From positions 1 to 62,438 of the forward strand of contig JABGZQ010000033.1 in NCBI GenBank assembly GCA_018674655.1: 62,438 bases of DNA. The letters run 5' to 3'. Shown here in pieces: positions 35,460 to 44,785 of the stretch; position 1 is the stretch's first letter; each line of letters opens with the position of its first letter. A program made the translations under genes and the position numbers. The notes under the pieces are model-generated. The model saw only the letters and a program-made list of their open reading frames with translations, was not told the DNA's origin and searched no databases. The DNA is from Fidelibacterota bacterium. GTDB lineage: Bacteria > Fidelibacterota > Marinisomatia > Marinisomatales > TCS55.

Positions 35460-36455
35460 TTACGGAATTTCTATGGAATCAAAAAGCCTTTGAACCACAT
35501 CTTCAGATGTCATTTCTTCCGCTTCTGCCTCGTAGGTGAGAATAACACGATGGCGGAGAACATCTTTCCCTACATACCGAACATCCTCTGGCGTAATGTA
35601 TCCCCGATGTTCAAGGTATGCGCGCGCTTTGGAAGCCAAAATGAGATTGATCGTGGCGCGAGGGCTGGCACCGTATTCTATGAGTTGCGATAAATCATCC
35701 AATCCAAAATCGTCCGGTTTCCGAGTAGCAAAAACCAGATTTAATACATAATCCTCAACTTTTTCATCCACATAAATATCATTAATTGTTTTTTGAGCAT
35801 CTAATATTTGTTTGGGTTTTACAACTGGTTTAATTGGATCTGAGCTACCAGTTTTTGCCACCTGGCGTAAAATTTTTCTCTCTTCATCTTTTTGAGGATA
35901 ATCTACTTTCAGTTTCAACATAAAACGATCTACTTGTGCTTCGGGTAAGGGGTAAGTCCCTTCCTGTTCAATCGGATTCTGCGTAGCCAAAACCAAAAAA
36001 GGAGAATCTAATTTAAAGGTTTCTTCACCAATGGTGACTTGTCGTTCCTGCATCGCTTCTAAGAGTGCACTTTGCACTTTTGAAGGTGCACGATTAATTT
36101 CATCTGCCAGAATTATATTCGAAAATATGGGCCCTTTTCGGATTTCAAAACTGCTCGTTTTTTGGTTAAATATCAACGTCCCTAGCAAATCTGCAGGAAG
36201 CATATCTGGAGTAAACTGAATCCGTTGAAAACCAGTATTAATCGCCTGGGCCAACGAATTGACCGTTAGGGTTTTTGCTAAACCTGGCACACCTTCTAGT
36301 AGCATGTGTCCATTGGCCAATAAACCAATCAATATTTTATTAATCAGTTCATCTTGCCCAACAATAACTTCGCCAATCGATGCACGAAGTGGGTCAATAA
36401 ATGTAGATTCTTTGGTAATCCGATCGTTGATTTCTGATAGGCTAAATTCTGTCAT
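35460..36455 (-). CDS. MoxR family AAA+ ATPase
   Basis: A 331-residue AAA+ chaperone-like ATPase. Walker A is GVPGLAKTL near residue 55, Walker B is LADEINRAPSKVQSALLEAM near 115, sensor 1 is ATQNP near 156, and ASPRATINLILASKA near 268 carries sensor 2 in the lid. MoxR ATPases remodel or load cofactors into partner proteins, often with VWA proteins. The present cluster (MoxR, DUF58, BatD-like) has no separate VWA BatA/BatB gene within the window. The TPR lipoprotein gene ends 6 bp upstream. Confidence 0.95.
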   Translation of the reverse strand: MTEFSLSEINDRITKESTFIDPLRASIGEVIVGQDELINKILIGLLANGHMLLEGVPGLAKTLTVNSLAQAINTGFQRIQFTPDMLPADLLGTLIFNQKTSSFEIRKGPIFSNIILADEINRAPSKVQSALLEAMQERQVTIGEETFKLDSPFLVLATQNPIEQEGTYPLPEAQVDRFMLKLKVDYPQKDEERKILRQVAKTGSSDPIKPVVKPKQILDAQKTINDIYVDEKVEDYVLNLVFATRKPDDFGLDDLSQLIEYGASPRATINLILASKARAYLEHRGYITPEDVRYVGKDVLRHRVILTYEAEAEEMTSEDVVQRLFDSIEIP

Positions 36456-36461
36456 AATGGT

Positions 36462-36947
36462 TTATTGTGTAAGGTGTTTTAGTTCGGGAATTTCCTTAAT
36501 ATCTCGACCAAGATATTTAAGCTCGAATCCAACAGATTGGAACAACTCATGGTTTGGATATTTTTGGAGGAATTGGCTATAATGATCTTTGGCATTTTCA
36601 AAGTCAGCCAACATATTGGCATAAATAAATCCTTGCATAAATAGCGAAAATGGTACCTGTTTAGATTCGGGGAATTGGACCATTAAATTTTCATATTGAT
36701 TTATGGCCATAGTAAAATCCCGCAAATCACGGTAATAAATTTCAGCAATGAGATATTGAGCATTGGGTGCTATTTCATGATCCGAATGTTTATCCACCAC
36801 TTTTTGAAGCAATTCAAGAGCAGCCTTTGCTTCTCCCATGTTTCGTTTTTGTTCAGCTTCGGAAAACAGATCTTCAGCAGATTTAAATAGTCCGCAACCG
36901 GAAATTATTATAAGGATCGTTAGAGTAAGTATTTTTTTTGATTTCAT
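36462..36947 (-). CDS. Short TPR lipoprotein, BamD-like
   Basis: A 161-residue lipoprotein (MKSKK, hydrophobic stretch, lipobox ISGC with Cys18). Residues about 28-140 hold three tetratricopeptide-type repeats (AKAALELLQKVVDKHSDHE, DFTMAINQYENLMVQFPE, DFENAKDHYSQFLQKYPNHE). BamD has five and is about 245 residues, so this is a shorter relative or an independent TPR lipoprotein. It lies between the TamA-type gene (96 bp upstream) and moxR (6 bp downstream). It would sit on the inner leaflet of the outer membrane, where a TamA/BamA-type barrel works. Confidence 0.75.
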   Translation of the reverse strand: MKSKKILTLTILIIISGCGLFKSAEDLFSEAEQKRNMGEAKAALELLQKVVDKHSDHEIAPNAQYLIAEIYYRDLRDFTMAINQYENLMVQFPESKQVPFSLFMQGFIYANMLADFENAKDHYSQFLQKYPNHELFQSVGFELKYLGRDIKEIPELKHLTQ

Positions 36948-37043
36948 ATATTTTTTTTGATTAGAGGGCCGTGAATTTATAAGATTTCTTCCTCTGTCAC
37001 CACCCTGAATTCACCTAAACTCAATCTTTTTACTTTTGTTCCA

Positions 37044-38867
37044 TTAAAATGAATAAAGAAATCCAAAGTGAAACTGGTTGATTCTCGGGTCAATCATACT
37101 TTCTGCATAGTCAACCCGCATGGGACCAATAGGTAAATTAATGGTAATCCCAACACCACGGTTCCATGCCAAGTCACTTACTCGAATCGATTGTATTGAA
37201 TTCACAATTGACCCGCCATCAAAGAATAAAACACCGCCCATTAATCCAAAGATAGGAAACCGCACTTCCCAATTGGTCAGTATTTTAGCTGTTTTTCCTA
37301 ATGGTAAAGTTCTATTGTCATCCGTCGTATATGTTTGGAATTGGAGGGGTGCCCAAGCTCGAAGTGAATTACTCCCACCCAAATAAAATTTTTCAAACAA
37401 AATCGTTTCAAATTGATCATATTCTTCTTTCCAAGCAGTGATGAACCCTGTATTAATCCGACCCGCTATCGTCACACCTTTTAACGGTGAAACATACTGC
37501 CTTAAATCCAAATCAAATTTTGTATAAGCCCGATTCCCTTTCAATAAACCACCAAATGCATCTGAACGAAAGATGATTACATTTCCACGAGTTGGATTCA
37601 CTGGGTTGTCCCTGTTATCCTGATGGAGATGTATACTGAATTTTCTTTGCTCTATATTATTCTTAAATGCTTCAGACTCATCAAATCCTTCAATACGAAT
37701 ACCAACATCCAAAAAGGAACGTTGGCGGTTCCATCGAAAAATATTAGAATATTGCAGACCAATTCGTTTAACGTATGGACCTTCTTCGTTTCCAAAATTT
37801 TTGAACTGTTGATAAAATATTTTCACTTGTATGGGTAACTTTATTGCGAAAGGTCGTTGGTTAGATATTTTTATATCTAAGCTAAATCGAGGAAAAATAA
37901 AACCTTCCTCCGTAGGCATCACAATAGAACCACGAGAGTCAAATTGATTTTTTGAACCAAAAATCATTCGATCCGACCATTGTAATGATCCACCCATGCC
38001 CACCATAGAATTTACCCCAGGTACATATTCAATATCTTCATAGCCAATATCAATATTCTGTACCCCGCGGTTTTGAAATTCTTTCACCCGAACTTCAATA
38101 TTTATAAGACTATCAACATCCGCAGAAACTGGATGGGTAATGAGGCTAATTGAGGAGAAAAATCCAGCGCGAAGCAAGGTTTGTTTTGTTTTATCCATTA
38201 GGCTTTTTCGAAATAAATCACCTTTTGTAAAGGCAAATTCCCTTCGGATATATGTGGTGTCGATTAATTCAGTTCCCGAAATCCATGTGTTGTTTATAAA
38301 AACATCAGGTCCTTCGTTTACCTTTAAACTTAAAAATACTGAATCTTGAATCTCTTGTTGAATGTCTAATTGGGCAAAGAGCTTCCCCTTATCTTGGAAA
38401 GCTTCATCTACTAAAGCCAAATTGGTATTTATTTGAACTGGATTATAAGGGCGATCCAATTTTAACCCAAGCAAGGTAAGAATTTCTTTTTCTTTAAAAG
38501 TTTTAAGGCCAGTCATGGTGACTGAACTGAGAAAATATTGTTTCCCTTCATCAATTAGAAAATAGATGGCTACTTCAGGCTCACTTACTGAGAATGAATC
38601 TTTAACGATTGTTTCAAGGAATCCATTTGAATGATAATAGTTTTTTATGGCAATGGCATCCAATTTGAGTAGCCTTCGATCAAATTCAATGCGTGAAAAC
38701 AATAATAAAGAAGAAGGCTTTAATGATACTTGTCCTTTTAACTGGCGGTGGTTAAAAGAATGATTTCCAATAAAATCTACACTAGTTACTGAACGTGGAT
38801 CTCCACTTTGAGCAGACAGTGATATTAACGCGACGAAAATCGTCAGGCATAAAATTAGTTTTTGCAT
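37044..38867 (-). CDS. tamA: Omp85 family outer membrane protein, TamA-like
   Basis: A 607-residue Omp85 protein. Signal peptide 1-20 (LILCLTIFVALISLSAQS), then POTRA-type repeats (about 25-290; VTSVDFIGNHSFNHRQLKGQ for the first), then a 16-strand barrel with RFSIHLHQDNRDNPVNPTRG near 405 (the conserved strand), SLRAW near 505 and the final aromatic strand ending FLYSF. With three or so POTRA domains and direct neighbourhood to a TamB-type gene 7 bp upstream, it is TamA-like rather than BamA. It helps insert proteins or move lipids at the outer membrane. Confidence 0.9.
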   Translation of the reverse strand: MQKLILCLTIFVALISLSAQSGDPRSVTSVDFIGNHSFNHRQLKGQVSLKPSSLLLFSRIEFDRRLLKLDAIAIKNYYHSNGFLETIVKDSFSVSEPEVAIYFLIDEGKQYFLSSVTMTGLKTFKEKEILTLLGLKLDRPYNPVQINTNLALVDEAFQDKGKLFAQLDIQQEIQDSVFLSLKVNEGPDVFINNTWISGTELIDTTYIRREFAFTKGDLFRKSLMDKTKQTLLRAGFFSSISLITHPVSADVDSLINIEVRVKEFQNRGVQNIDIGYEDIEYVPGVNSMVGMGGSLQWSDRMIFGSKNQFDSRGSIVMPTEEGFIFPRFSLDIKISNQRPFAIKLPIQVKIFYQQFKNFGNEEGPYVKRIGLQYSNIFRWNRQRSFLDVGIRIEGFDESEAFKNNIEQRKFSIHLHQDNRDNPVNPTRGNVIIFRSDAFGGLLKGNRAYTKFDLDLRQYVSPLKGVTIAGRINTGFITAWKEEYDQFETILFEKFYLGGSNSLRAWAPLQFQTYTTDDNRTLPLGKTAKILTNWEVRFPIFGLMGGVLFFDGGSIVNSIQSIRVSDLAWNRGVGITINLPIGPMRVDYAESMIDPRINQFHFGFLYSF

Positions 38868-38874
38868 TTAATAA

Positions 38875-41800
38875 TTAGTATATACGTCGTACGCGGAACT
38901 TCATGTGGATATTACCCGTCTCATCCACATTGCCGATCACTGAGAAATTAGGATTTAATTTATATTCTACACCCACCTTCTTTTTATACGCACCTTCTAA
39001 GGAAAAGGATCGTTTATAACTGAAACTGAAACTTTTATTTATATGTGCACTAATTGCAAATTCTTCACTGGCACTTGGATTTAATAAATCACCTGATATT
39101 TCTACCCCTTCAATGAGACCAGCGGATTTTAGCCCTGTAGCCTGAATAAAATTTCTCTCTAATTGCCGTTCTAAGTAAGCACCTAGAATTGTCTGAGCTT
39201 GCGTACCTAACCCTTCTGTAGTGAATCCTTCTTCAGCCACACGTGTATTAAAGGTAAGTAATTGAAGAATGTCACTTTCTGTATATCCCTTATCACTATC
39301 AAACCTCCACTCAGGATTGTCAAAAGGTCCAAACACACCCAATATGATTTCAGCATCACCGATTTTTGTAGAAGCAGATAAATCTAAAAATGGATTAAAC
39401 CCTTTACCATCTAAGGTCATTACTCCCTGTAGATTCTCAAAAACATCACCAACATAATAATATATTTCACCTTCTATAAACTCGATTTCTCCAGAATAAT
39501 CCCAGTCACCATCAAACTGTTTTGACATGGCAATTTCACCAGATATTTTTGCATCAATCTGTGAATTTCGGATAGAGAAGGAATCCTCTATTGGAAATCG
39601 AATATTATAATTGGTTGTTGTTCTTCCTTTAGCTTTAGCAGATTCAACTGCATCGTCCCCAGAAAACTCCATATATACAGCGCCTCTTTTAGCGGCAACA
39701 ATACCATTGATTTCTAAAGTGTCTTTCCCCAAAATAGAAACATCTAAATCTCCATATCCTTCAATATCTCCATTTAATGATCGATAGAAAACATCATTTC
39801 CAATAGCATGTAAATCGAACCTTGGTTCGAAAAACTTTGTAAAATCTAACCCACCAGAAATCTTAAGATTTTTGGTTGAATCAACTTTAGTATGCGTGTC
39901 ATAAACGGTGCCAGAAAAAGATTGAATTGACAACTGATTATCAACGAGGATTGCATTTGTAGAAATTTGTCGAACCGGTTCATCCATTAATACTGTATAA
40001 ATTTCCCCATTCTCAATATTGATATGCCCATTACGGTTCAATTTTTCTGGCGGCCCATTAATATCCAGATTAATTTTTATATCACCAATAATTGAATCCG
40101 TCTCTGCCAAATATTCCGATAAAAATACAGCCGAATGCAACAAACCTTGAGTCTTTACATTTAATTCACCTTCTGGATGCCAATTGTTTACATTAGGCGA
40201 TGCCATATCGTAATCGATTGGTAAAATAGCGGAACCAGAAATTTGGTTTTCATTCCATGTTGAACTAAACTGGCTGAATTCTAATTTCTTATTAGCATAT
40301 TGTCCATGGCCTCTCACCGTACCCAGAGGGATTCTTTCAAAGAATGTGTTTTCTATTTTTCCATCCAAAATAAATCGTGTCTTTTCAGTAGTGCCACCAA
40401 CATTAAATTTGCCGGTAAAATGGCCCAATATTCGATTTTCCCACTTGGGTGCAAATTGAGTTAAAATTGCCATATCAATATTTTTGAAATTGGACTGAAG
40501 ATCTACAGGGATCGGTTGAGTGGTATCCGCAATAATGGGGAAAGTGCCAATGATCTGAAAACCTGTTTTATCTCCCTCCGTTAAAGTCAATTCTTCTAGA
40601 TGTAAAATACCGTCTCGAAAAAGAGATGAAATATAAAATTCGTTAAATGATTGACCCGCTAATTCTCCATTTTTGATTGTGATATCCATACTGAAATCAT
40701 CAGGATTTAATTCCTGACCTATAGAAATTTCACCAAATATATTCCCTAAAACTTGTGTTTCATTATTTGAGTTGATAATTCTAAATAATTCTGCAGTTAC
40801 ATTGGAAAATTTCAATCGCCCCTCGAATGGATTTGTTTTAACAAAACCCTCTATAATTCCATCATCAACATGAATTTCAAATGGATTAAAGAAAATTCTA
40901 TCCTCTAAGAGAGTTATGGTCAATGGCTTTGGATTCCCCAAAAAGTGACCTTCATAAGCAATTTGGAACCGATCTAAAAATACAATACTATCATTTTGAA
41001 TGGTGCCATTAAATTGTAAGTAATCCTGACCATTTTTTAGTTCAAAACTGGAAATTTCAAACAGATCTTTAAAGATTTTGACCTCTCCTGACCCATTTTC
41101 AAAGCCATAGTCATTCCAAGTGCCTTCACCAAATTTTAATTTAATATTCCCATCTCTAAATTCCTTAATATTCTCCAAATCTCCTGTGAATTCAAAGGAA
41201 GATAGTGATACGTTTTTGTACTTAAAGTCCGATATTAACAAATCCGCGTTTACACCAATGGTATCAAATGGGCCCTTTAATACCATGGATCCTGTAGCAG
41301 TCCCACTTGATAAAGAATCGGTCCAAAAGTTATTGATCAGAAATGTTGAAGCATTGGTTAGTGCTAAATTAAGATTCATTTTTTTGGATCCAAAATTTGC
41401 ATCCCCTTCGATCGTAACTATAGAAGGACCAATCGTCGTTGTAAGTGGATTTGTTATAGTTAGTTCATAATCTTTATATGAAATACCACCGGAGAACGAA
41501 GTGGGTGCACGGTCGAAAACCAAAGATTCATTAATTTCAGCATTGATATCTATGGCAGTAATTTGGGACTCATTTATCTCGCCCTCAGCCAATATATATC
41601 CGGATAAATTAGTTGTTTGTTGATCAAGCATCCATTGGCTCACATCCAATGACTGTAGTTGGATGGTTCCATTAAACCGTCCTTCGTCTTCAAATAATCC
41701 TTGTATGTTTAGAATCCCATCATCTCCAGTTAATTCCAAGGATTCTAAGCGAAAATAATCAGAATATTTTGTCAAATAAAAATGACCTCCCATATCAAGC

Positions 41801-42639
41801 CCAAGTTCGTTTCGCAAAAACAAATCACCAACATAGTCTGTAAAATCAGATTCAAAATTGAAAATCGCAGATATTTTTGATAATTTAGGCTGTAGAGGTA
41901 ATTTGGAAAATATGTGACTCGGTATTTCATATTCTGATAATTGGAATTGGGCTTGAACTCCAGCTTGCTCACCTCTATCAAATGCAAATTTTCCATCAAT
42001 ATGAAATCCATTCATGATAGCCTTTTTCACCTCAATGTCTATTCTTTGAGACGACAAACTTCCGTTGATGTTTTTCATGGCAATGTCAATTTTTGGGACA
42101 GCACAAAATAATTCAAATTCTCGCAACTCTATTTCCATCTCCTCAATGCCTTCATTTATTCGTCCGTCAATTAGAAAATGAAAAGATCGAGTAGAATCGT
42201 TTAGAGGGAGATATATGTTCCCATCTACATACATATTTTGAATATTTAGAGGGATATTTTCCGGATGGAATTCGATAGGGTTACTTGAAGTGGAGTCCTT
42301 CTGTGATTCAAAATAGGGGTTCACAGTTACATTGGATACAGATAATGATTCAATGTCAACTTTACCAAAAATTAAAGAAAGTATTTTCACTTTTGTCGAA
42401 ATACTTGGCAAAATTACTGAAGCACCATTTTCATGTATTAAGGATACATTGTTTGAATGTAGCATAGAAAACAAATGACCAGACAATTCACTAATTTCTA
42501 TTTGCCATCCATTTTCCTTCAATTGGGTATTAAGGTAGGATTCCATACGATTTTGCCAAACACTCGGCATAAAAATCAAATAACCTGCAATGCCAATTGC
42601 TAGGGTAATAATGAAATATATTGTTCGTCTTTTGGTCAT
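38875..42639 (-). CDS. tamB: TamB-like translocation/assembly protein (DUF490)
   Basis: A 1254-residue protein: one N-terminal helix (TIYFIITLAIGIAGYLIF) anchoring it in the inner membrane, a long repetitive beta region of AsmA/TamB type spanning the periplasm, and the conserved DUF490 end from about residue 990 (QTILGAYLERQLERNF; HINKSFSFSYKRSFSL) that contacts TamA. The final residues VRRIY form the last strand. It is the first gene of the tamB-tamA-TPR-moxR run and is 7 bp from tamA. TamB and its relatives form a groove for phospholipid transport between membranes. No terminator separates it from tamA. Confidence 0.92.
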   Translation of the reverse strand: MTKRRTIYFIITLAIGIAGYLIFMPSVWQNRMESYLNTQLKENGWQIEISELSGHLFSMLHSNNVSLIHENGASVILPSISTKVKILSLIFGKVDIESLSVSNVTVNPYFESQKDSTSSNPIEFHPENIPLNIQNMYVDGNIYLPLNDSTRSFHFLIDGRINEGIEEMEIELREFELFCAVPKIDIAMKNINGSLSSQRIDIEVKKAIMNGFHIDGKFAFDRGEQAGVQAQFQLSEYEIPSHIFSKLPLQPKLSKISAIFNFESDFTDYVGDLFLRNELGLDMGGHFYLTKYSDYFRLESLELTGDDGILNIQGLFEDEGRFNGTIQLQSLDVSQWMLDQQTTNLSGYILAEGEINESQITAIDINAEINESLVFDRAPTSFSGGISYKDYELTITNPLTTTIGPSIVTIEGDANFGSKKMNLNLALTNASTFLINNFWTDSLSSGTATGSMVLKGPFDTIGVNADLLISDFKYKNVSLSSFEFTGDLENIKEFRDGNIKLKFGEGTWNDYGFENGSGEVKIFKDLFEISSFELKNGQDYLQFNGTIQNDSIVFLDRFQIAYEGHFLGNPKPLTITLLEDRIFFNPFEIHVDDGIIEGFVKTNPFEGRLKFSNVTAELFRIINSNNETQVLGNIFGEISIGQELNPDDFSMDITIKNGELAGQSFNEFYISSLFRDGILHLEELTLTEGDKTGFQIIGTFPIIADTTQPIPVDLQSNFKNIDMAILTQFAPKWENRILGHFTGKFNVGGTTEKTRFILDGKIENTFFERIPLGTVRGHGQYANKKLEFSQFSSTWNENQISGSAILPIDYDMASPNVNNWHPEGELNVKTQGLLHSAVFLSEYLAETDSIIGDIKINLDINGPPEKLNRNGHINIENGEIYTVLMDEPVRQISTNAILVDNQLSIQSFSGTVYDTHTKVDSTKNLKISGGLDFTKFFEPRFDLHAIGNDVFYRSLNGDIEGYGDLDVSILGKDTLEINGIVAAKRGAVYMEFSGDDAVESAKAKGRTTTNYNIRFPIEDSFSIRNSQIDAKISGEIAMSKQFDGDWDYSGEIEFIEGEIYYYVGDVFENLQGVMTLDGKGFNPFLDLSASTKIGDAEIILGVFGPFDNPEWRFDSDKGYTESDILQLLTFNTRVAEEGFTTEGLGTQAQTILGAYLERQLERNFIQATGLKSAGLIEGVEISGDLLNPSASEEFAISAHINKSFSFSYKRSFSLEGAYKKKVGVEYKLNPNFSVIGNVDETGNIHMKFRVRRIY

Positions 42640-42696
42640 TGTTTGTTGAATCGCTTTTCCACGGATACGAAATTACGTGCCTTCTGTTCCATAAAC

Positions 42697-42730
42697 AAAA
42701 AAAGCGTCTCGAATGAGACGCTTTTTTTTT
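42697..42730 (-). terminator. Terminator after dnaK
   Basis: A perfect 7-bp stem GCGTCTC/GAGACGC (42704-42710 with 42715-42721) around a 4-base loop, with seven A on the left and nine T on the right, so it can work on either strand. It lies 20 bp after the dnaK stop and 58 bp upstream of tamB. Confidence 0.9.
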
Positions 42731-42749
42731 AATAGGTTTTTTGGATTAA

Positions 42750-44660
42750 TTAGTCTACAACTTCAAAATCTGCATCTTCAATTTCTGCATCATCTTTTTT
42801 CTTAGATTTTGATCCTTTACCCTCATCAGTCGGTTCAGCGCTCTCAGTTTGTGTTTCATCTTTTGCCGCATCATACATTTTTGAAGCCACAGCATTCCAA
42901 GCAGTATTTAGTGAATCTACTGCTGTTTTTAAGTCATCTAAACTGGATCCATCTTTCGATGATTTTACTGCGGCCATTGCATCTTCTAGTGATTTTTTCT
43001 CACTTTTATCTAATTTGTCTTTATACTCTTCGATGTTCTTTTCAGTTTGATAAACCAATTGTTCTGCTTGGTTTTGCAAATCGATCATTTCACGTTTGGA
43101 TTTATCTTCTCCTTCGTGTTTTTTCGCATCATTGACCATTTTATCAACTTCCGCATCGGATAGCCCACTTGAGGCTTCTATTCGAATACTTTGTTCTTTT
43201 CCAGTAGCTTTATCTTTAGCACCCACATTTAAAATTCCGTTCGCATCAATATCAAAAGTGACTTCAACTTGAGGAATACCGCGGGGTGCTGGTGGAATAC
43301 CATCTAAGTGAAAACGTCCGATGGTTTTATTGTCAACCGCCATTTCACGCTCACCCTGAAGCACATGAATTTCTACCGTGGTTTGATTATCGGAGGCCGT
43401 AGAAAATATCTGGGATTTTTTGGTTGGAATTGTTGTATTCCGTTCAATGAGCTTAGTGGATACGCTCCCCAAAGTTTCAATGCCTAATGATAGGGGTGTC
43501 ACATCCAAAAGAAGAATGTCATCTACATCACCTGCTAAGACACCACCCTGAATTGCGGCACCAAGGGCAACAACTTCATCGGGGTTCACACTTCTGTTTG
43601 GCTCTTTTCCGAAGATTTCTTTCACCTTTTCCTGGATTTTAGGGATTCGACTAGATCCACCCACTAAAATAACTTCATGAATATCAGATGCCTTTAAGCC
43701 GGCATCTTTAATTGCTTTTTTACAAGGATTAATCGTTCTTTCAACAAGATCGGATACTAATTCTTCAAATTTAGCTCGGGTGAGCGTCAAGTTTAAATGT
43801 TTAGGACCGGATGAATCTGCCGTAATAAATGGCAGGTTGATTTCTGTTTTCTTTGAACTGGACAGTTCTCGTTTAGCCGTTTCGGCAGATTCACGGAGAC
43901 GCTGCAAAGCCATGGGGTCTTTTTTCAGATCAATACCATCACTGTTTTTGAATTCTGAAGCTATCCAATCAATGACTTTTTGATCAAAATCATCTCCACC
44001 TAAATGTGTATCACCATTCGTGGATTTTACTTCGAAAACGCCATCACCCAGTTCTAAGATAGAAATATCAAAAGTACCACCACCTAAATCAAAAACTGCA
44101 ATAGTTTCCTCTTTTTTCTTATCCAATCCATAGGCTAAAGAAGCGGCGGTTGGTTCATTGATAATTCGACGCACATTTAATCCCGCAATTTTACCGGCGT
44201 CTTTAGTGGCTTGACGTTGAGAATCATTAAAATATGCGGGTACAGTAATCACGGCATCTGTTACCGTGGTGCCTAAATGATCTTCGGCAGTTTGTTTTAA
44301 TTTTTGTAGAACCATTGCACCTATCTCGGGAGGTGTATATTCTTTATCACTTGCAGTCACAACAACTGAACCAGACTTACCCTTATTGACTTTATAAGGC
44401 ACTTCTTCGATTTCTGTGCCTACTTCATCAAACATTCGTCCCATAAAACGTTTGATCGAAAATACGGTGTTTTCCGGGTTTGTTACGGCTTGACGTTTTG
44501 CAGCCTGACCAACTAAACGATCACCGTCTTTCGTAAATGCGACAATTGACGGGGTTGTTCGCCCGCCCTCTGAACTATTAATGACAGTGGGTTCTCCTCC
44601 TTCAAGAACAGCCACACACGAGTTGGTCGTTCCAAGGTCGATTCCGATAATTTTTCCCAT
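42750..44660 (-). CDS. dnaK: Chaperone protein DnaK (Hsp70)
   Basis: A 636-residue Hsp70. ATPase motifs [18 protein letters not shown] at the start, [20 protein letters not shown] near 170, [19 protein letters not shown] near 193 and [20 protein letters not shown] near 332; the linker [19 protein letters not shown] near 382; and a lid ending in a Glu/Asp-rich tail [12 protein letters not shown]. grpE and dnaJ are not in the window. A strong SD (AAGGAGT) lies 8 bases before the ATG. The 125-bp region upstream has no CIRCE element but contains an unusual pair of intercalated inverted repeats. It is downstream of clpC. Confidence 0.98.
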   Translation of the reverse strand: MGKIIGIDLGTTNSCVAVLEGGEPTVINSSEGGRTTPSIVAFTKDGDRLVGQAAKRQAVTNPENTVFSIKRFMGRMFDEVGTEIEEVPYKVNKGKSGSVVVTASDKEYTPPEIGAMVLQKLKQTAEDHLGTTVTDAVITVPAYFNDSQRQATKDAGKIAGLNVRRIINEPTAASLAYGLDKKKEETIAVFDLGGGTFDISILELGDGVFEVKSTNGDTHLGGDDFDQKVIDWIASEFKNSDGIDLKKDPMALQRLRESAETAKRELSSSKKTEINLPFITADSSGPKHLNLTLTRAKFEELVSDLVERTINPCKKAIKDAGLKASDIHEVILVGGSSRIPKIQEKVKEIFGKEPNRSVNPDEVVALGAAIQGGVLAGDVDDILLLDVTPLSLGIETLGSVSTKLIERNTTIPTKKSQIFSTASDNQTTVEIHVLQGEREMAVDNKTIGRFHLDGIPPAPRGIPQVEVTFDIDANGILNVGAKDKATGKEQSIRIEASSGLSDAEVDKMVNDAKKHEGEDKSKREMIDLQNQAEQLVYQTEKNIEEYKDKLDKSEKKSLEDAMAAVKSSKDGSSLDDLKTAVDSLNTAWNAVASKMYDAAKDETQTESAEPTDEGKGSKSKKKDDAEIEDADFEVVD

Positions 44661-44716
44661 TTTATACTCCTTAAGTGGGTGAATATTAAATACTAATCTT
44701 CAAAACTCAAATATTA

Positions 44717-44753
44717 TGCCAAAATTATTAGTCAAGCATTTTGGCAGACTAAT
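44717..44753. promoter_or_regulatory. Intercalated inverted repeats upstream of dnaK
   Basis: Two perfect inverted repeats are interleaved: TGCCAAAAT (44717-44725) with ATTTTGGCA (44738-44746), and ATTAGTC (44727-44733) with GACTAAT (44747-44753), in order B-A-B'-A'. They occupy the middle of the 125-bp clpC-dnaK gap. No standard CIRCE or HAIR sequence is present. They could be an operator for a stress regulator or alternative RNA folds in the dnaK leader. Confidence 0.5.
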
Positions 44754-44785
44754 GAAGATAAGTCGCTATATATGACAGGTATAAG

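Noticed and set aside
44661-44785. CIRCE or HAIR element before dnaK
   Set aside because: Neither TTAGCACTC/GAGTGCTAA nor CTTGAGT/ACTCAAG spacing is present; the repeats seen there are different.
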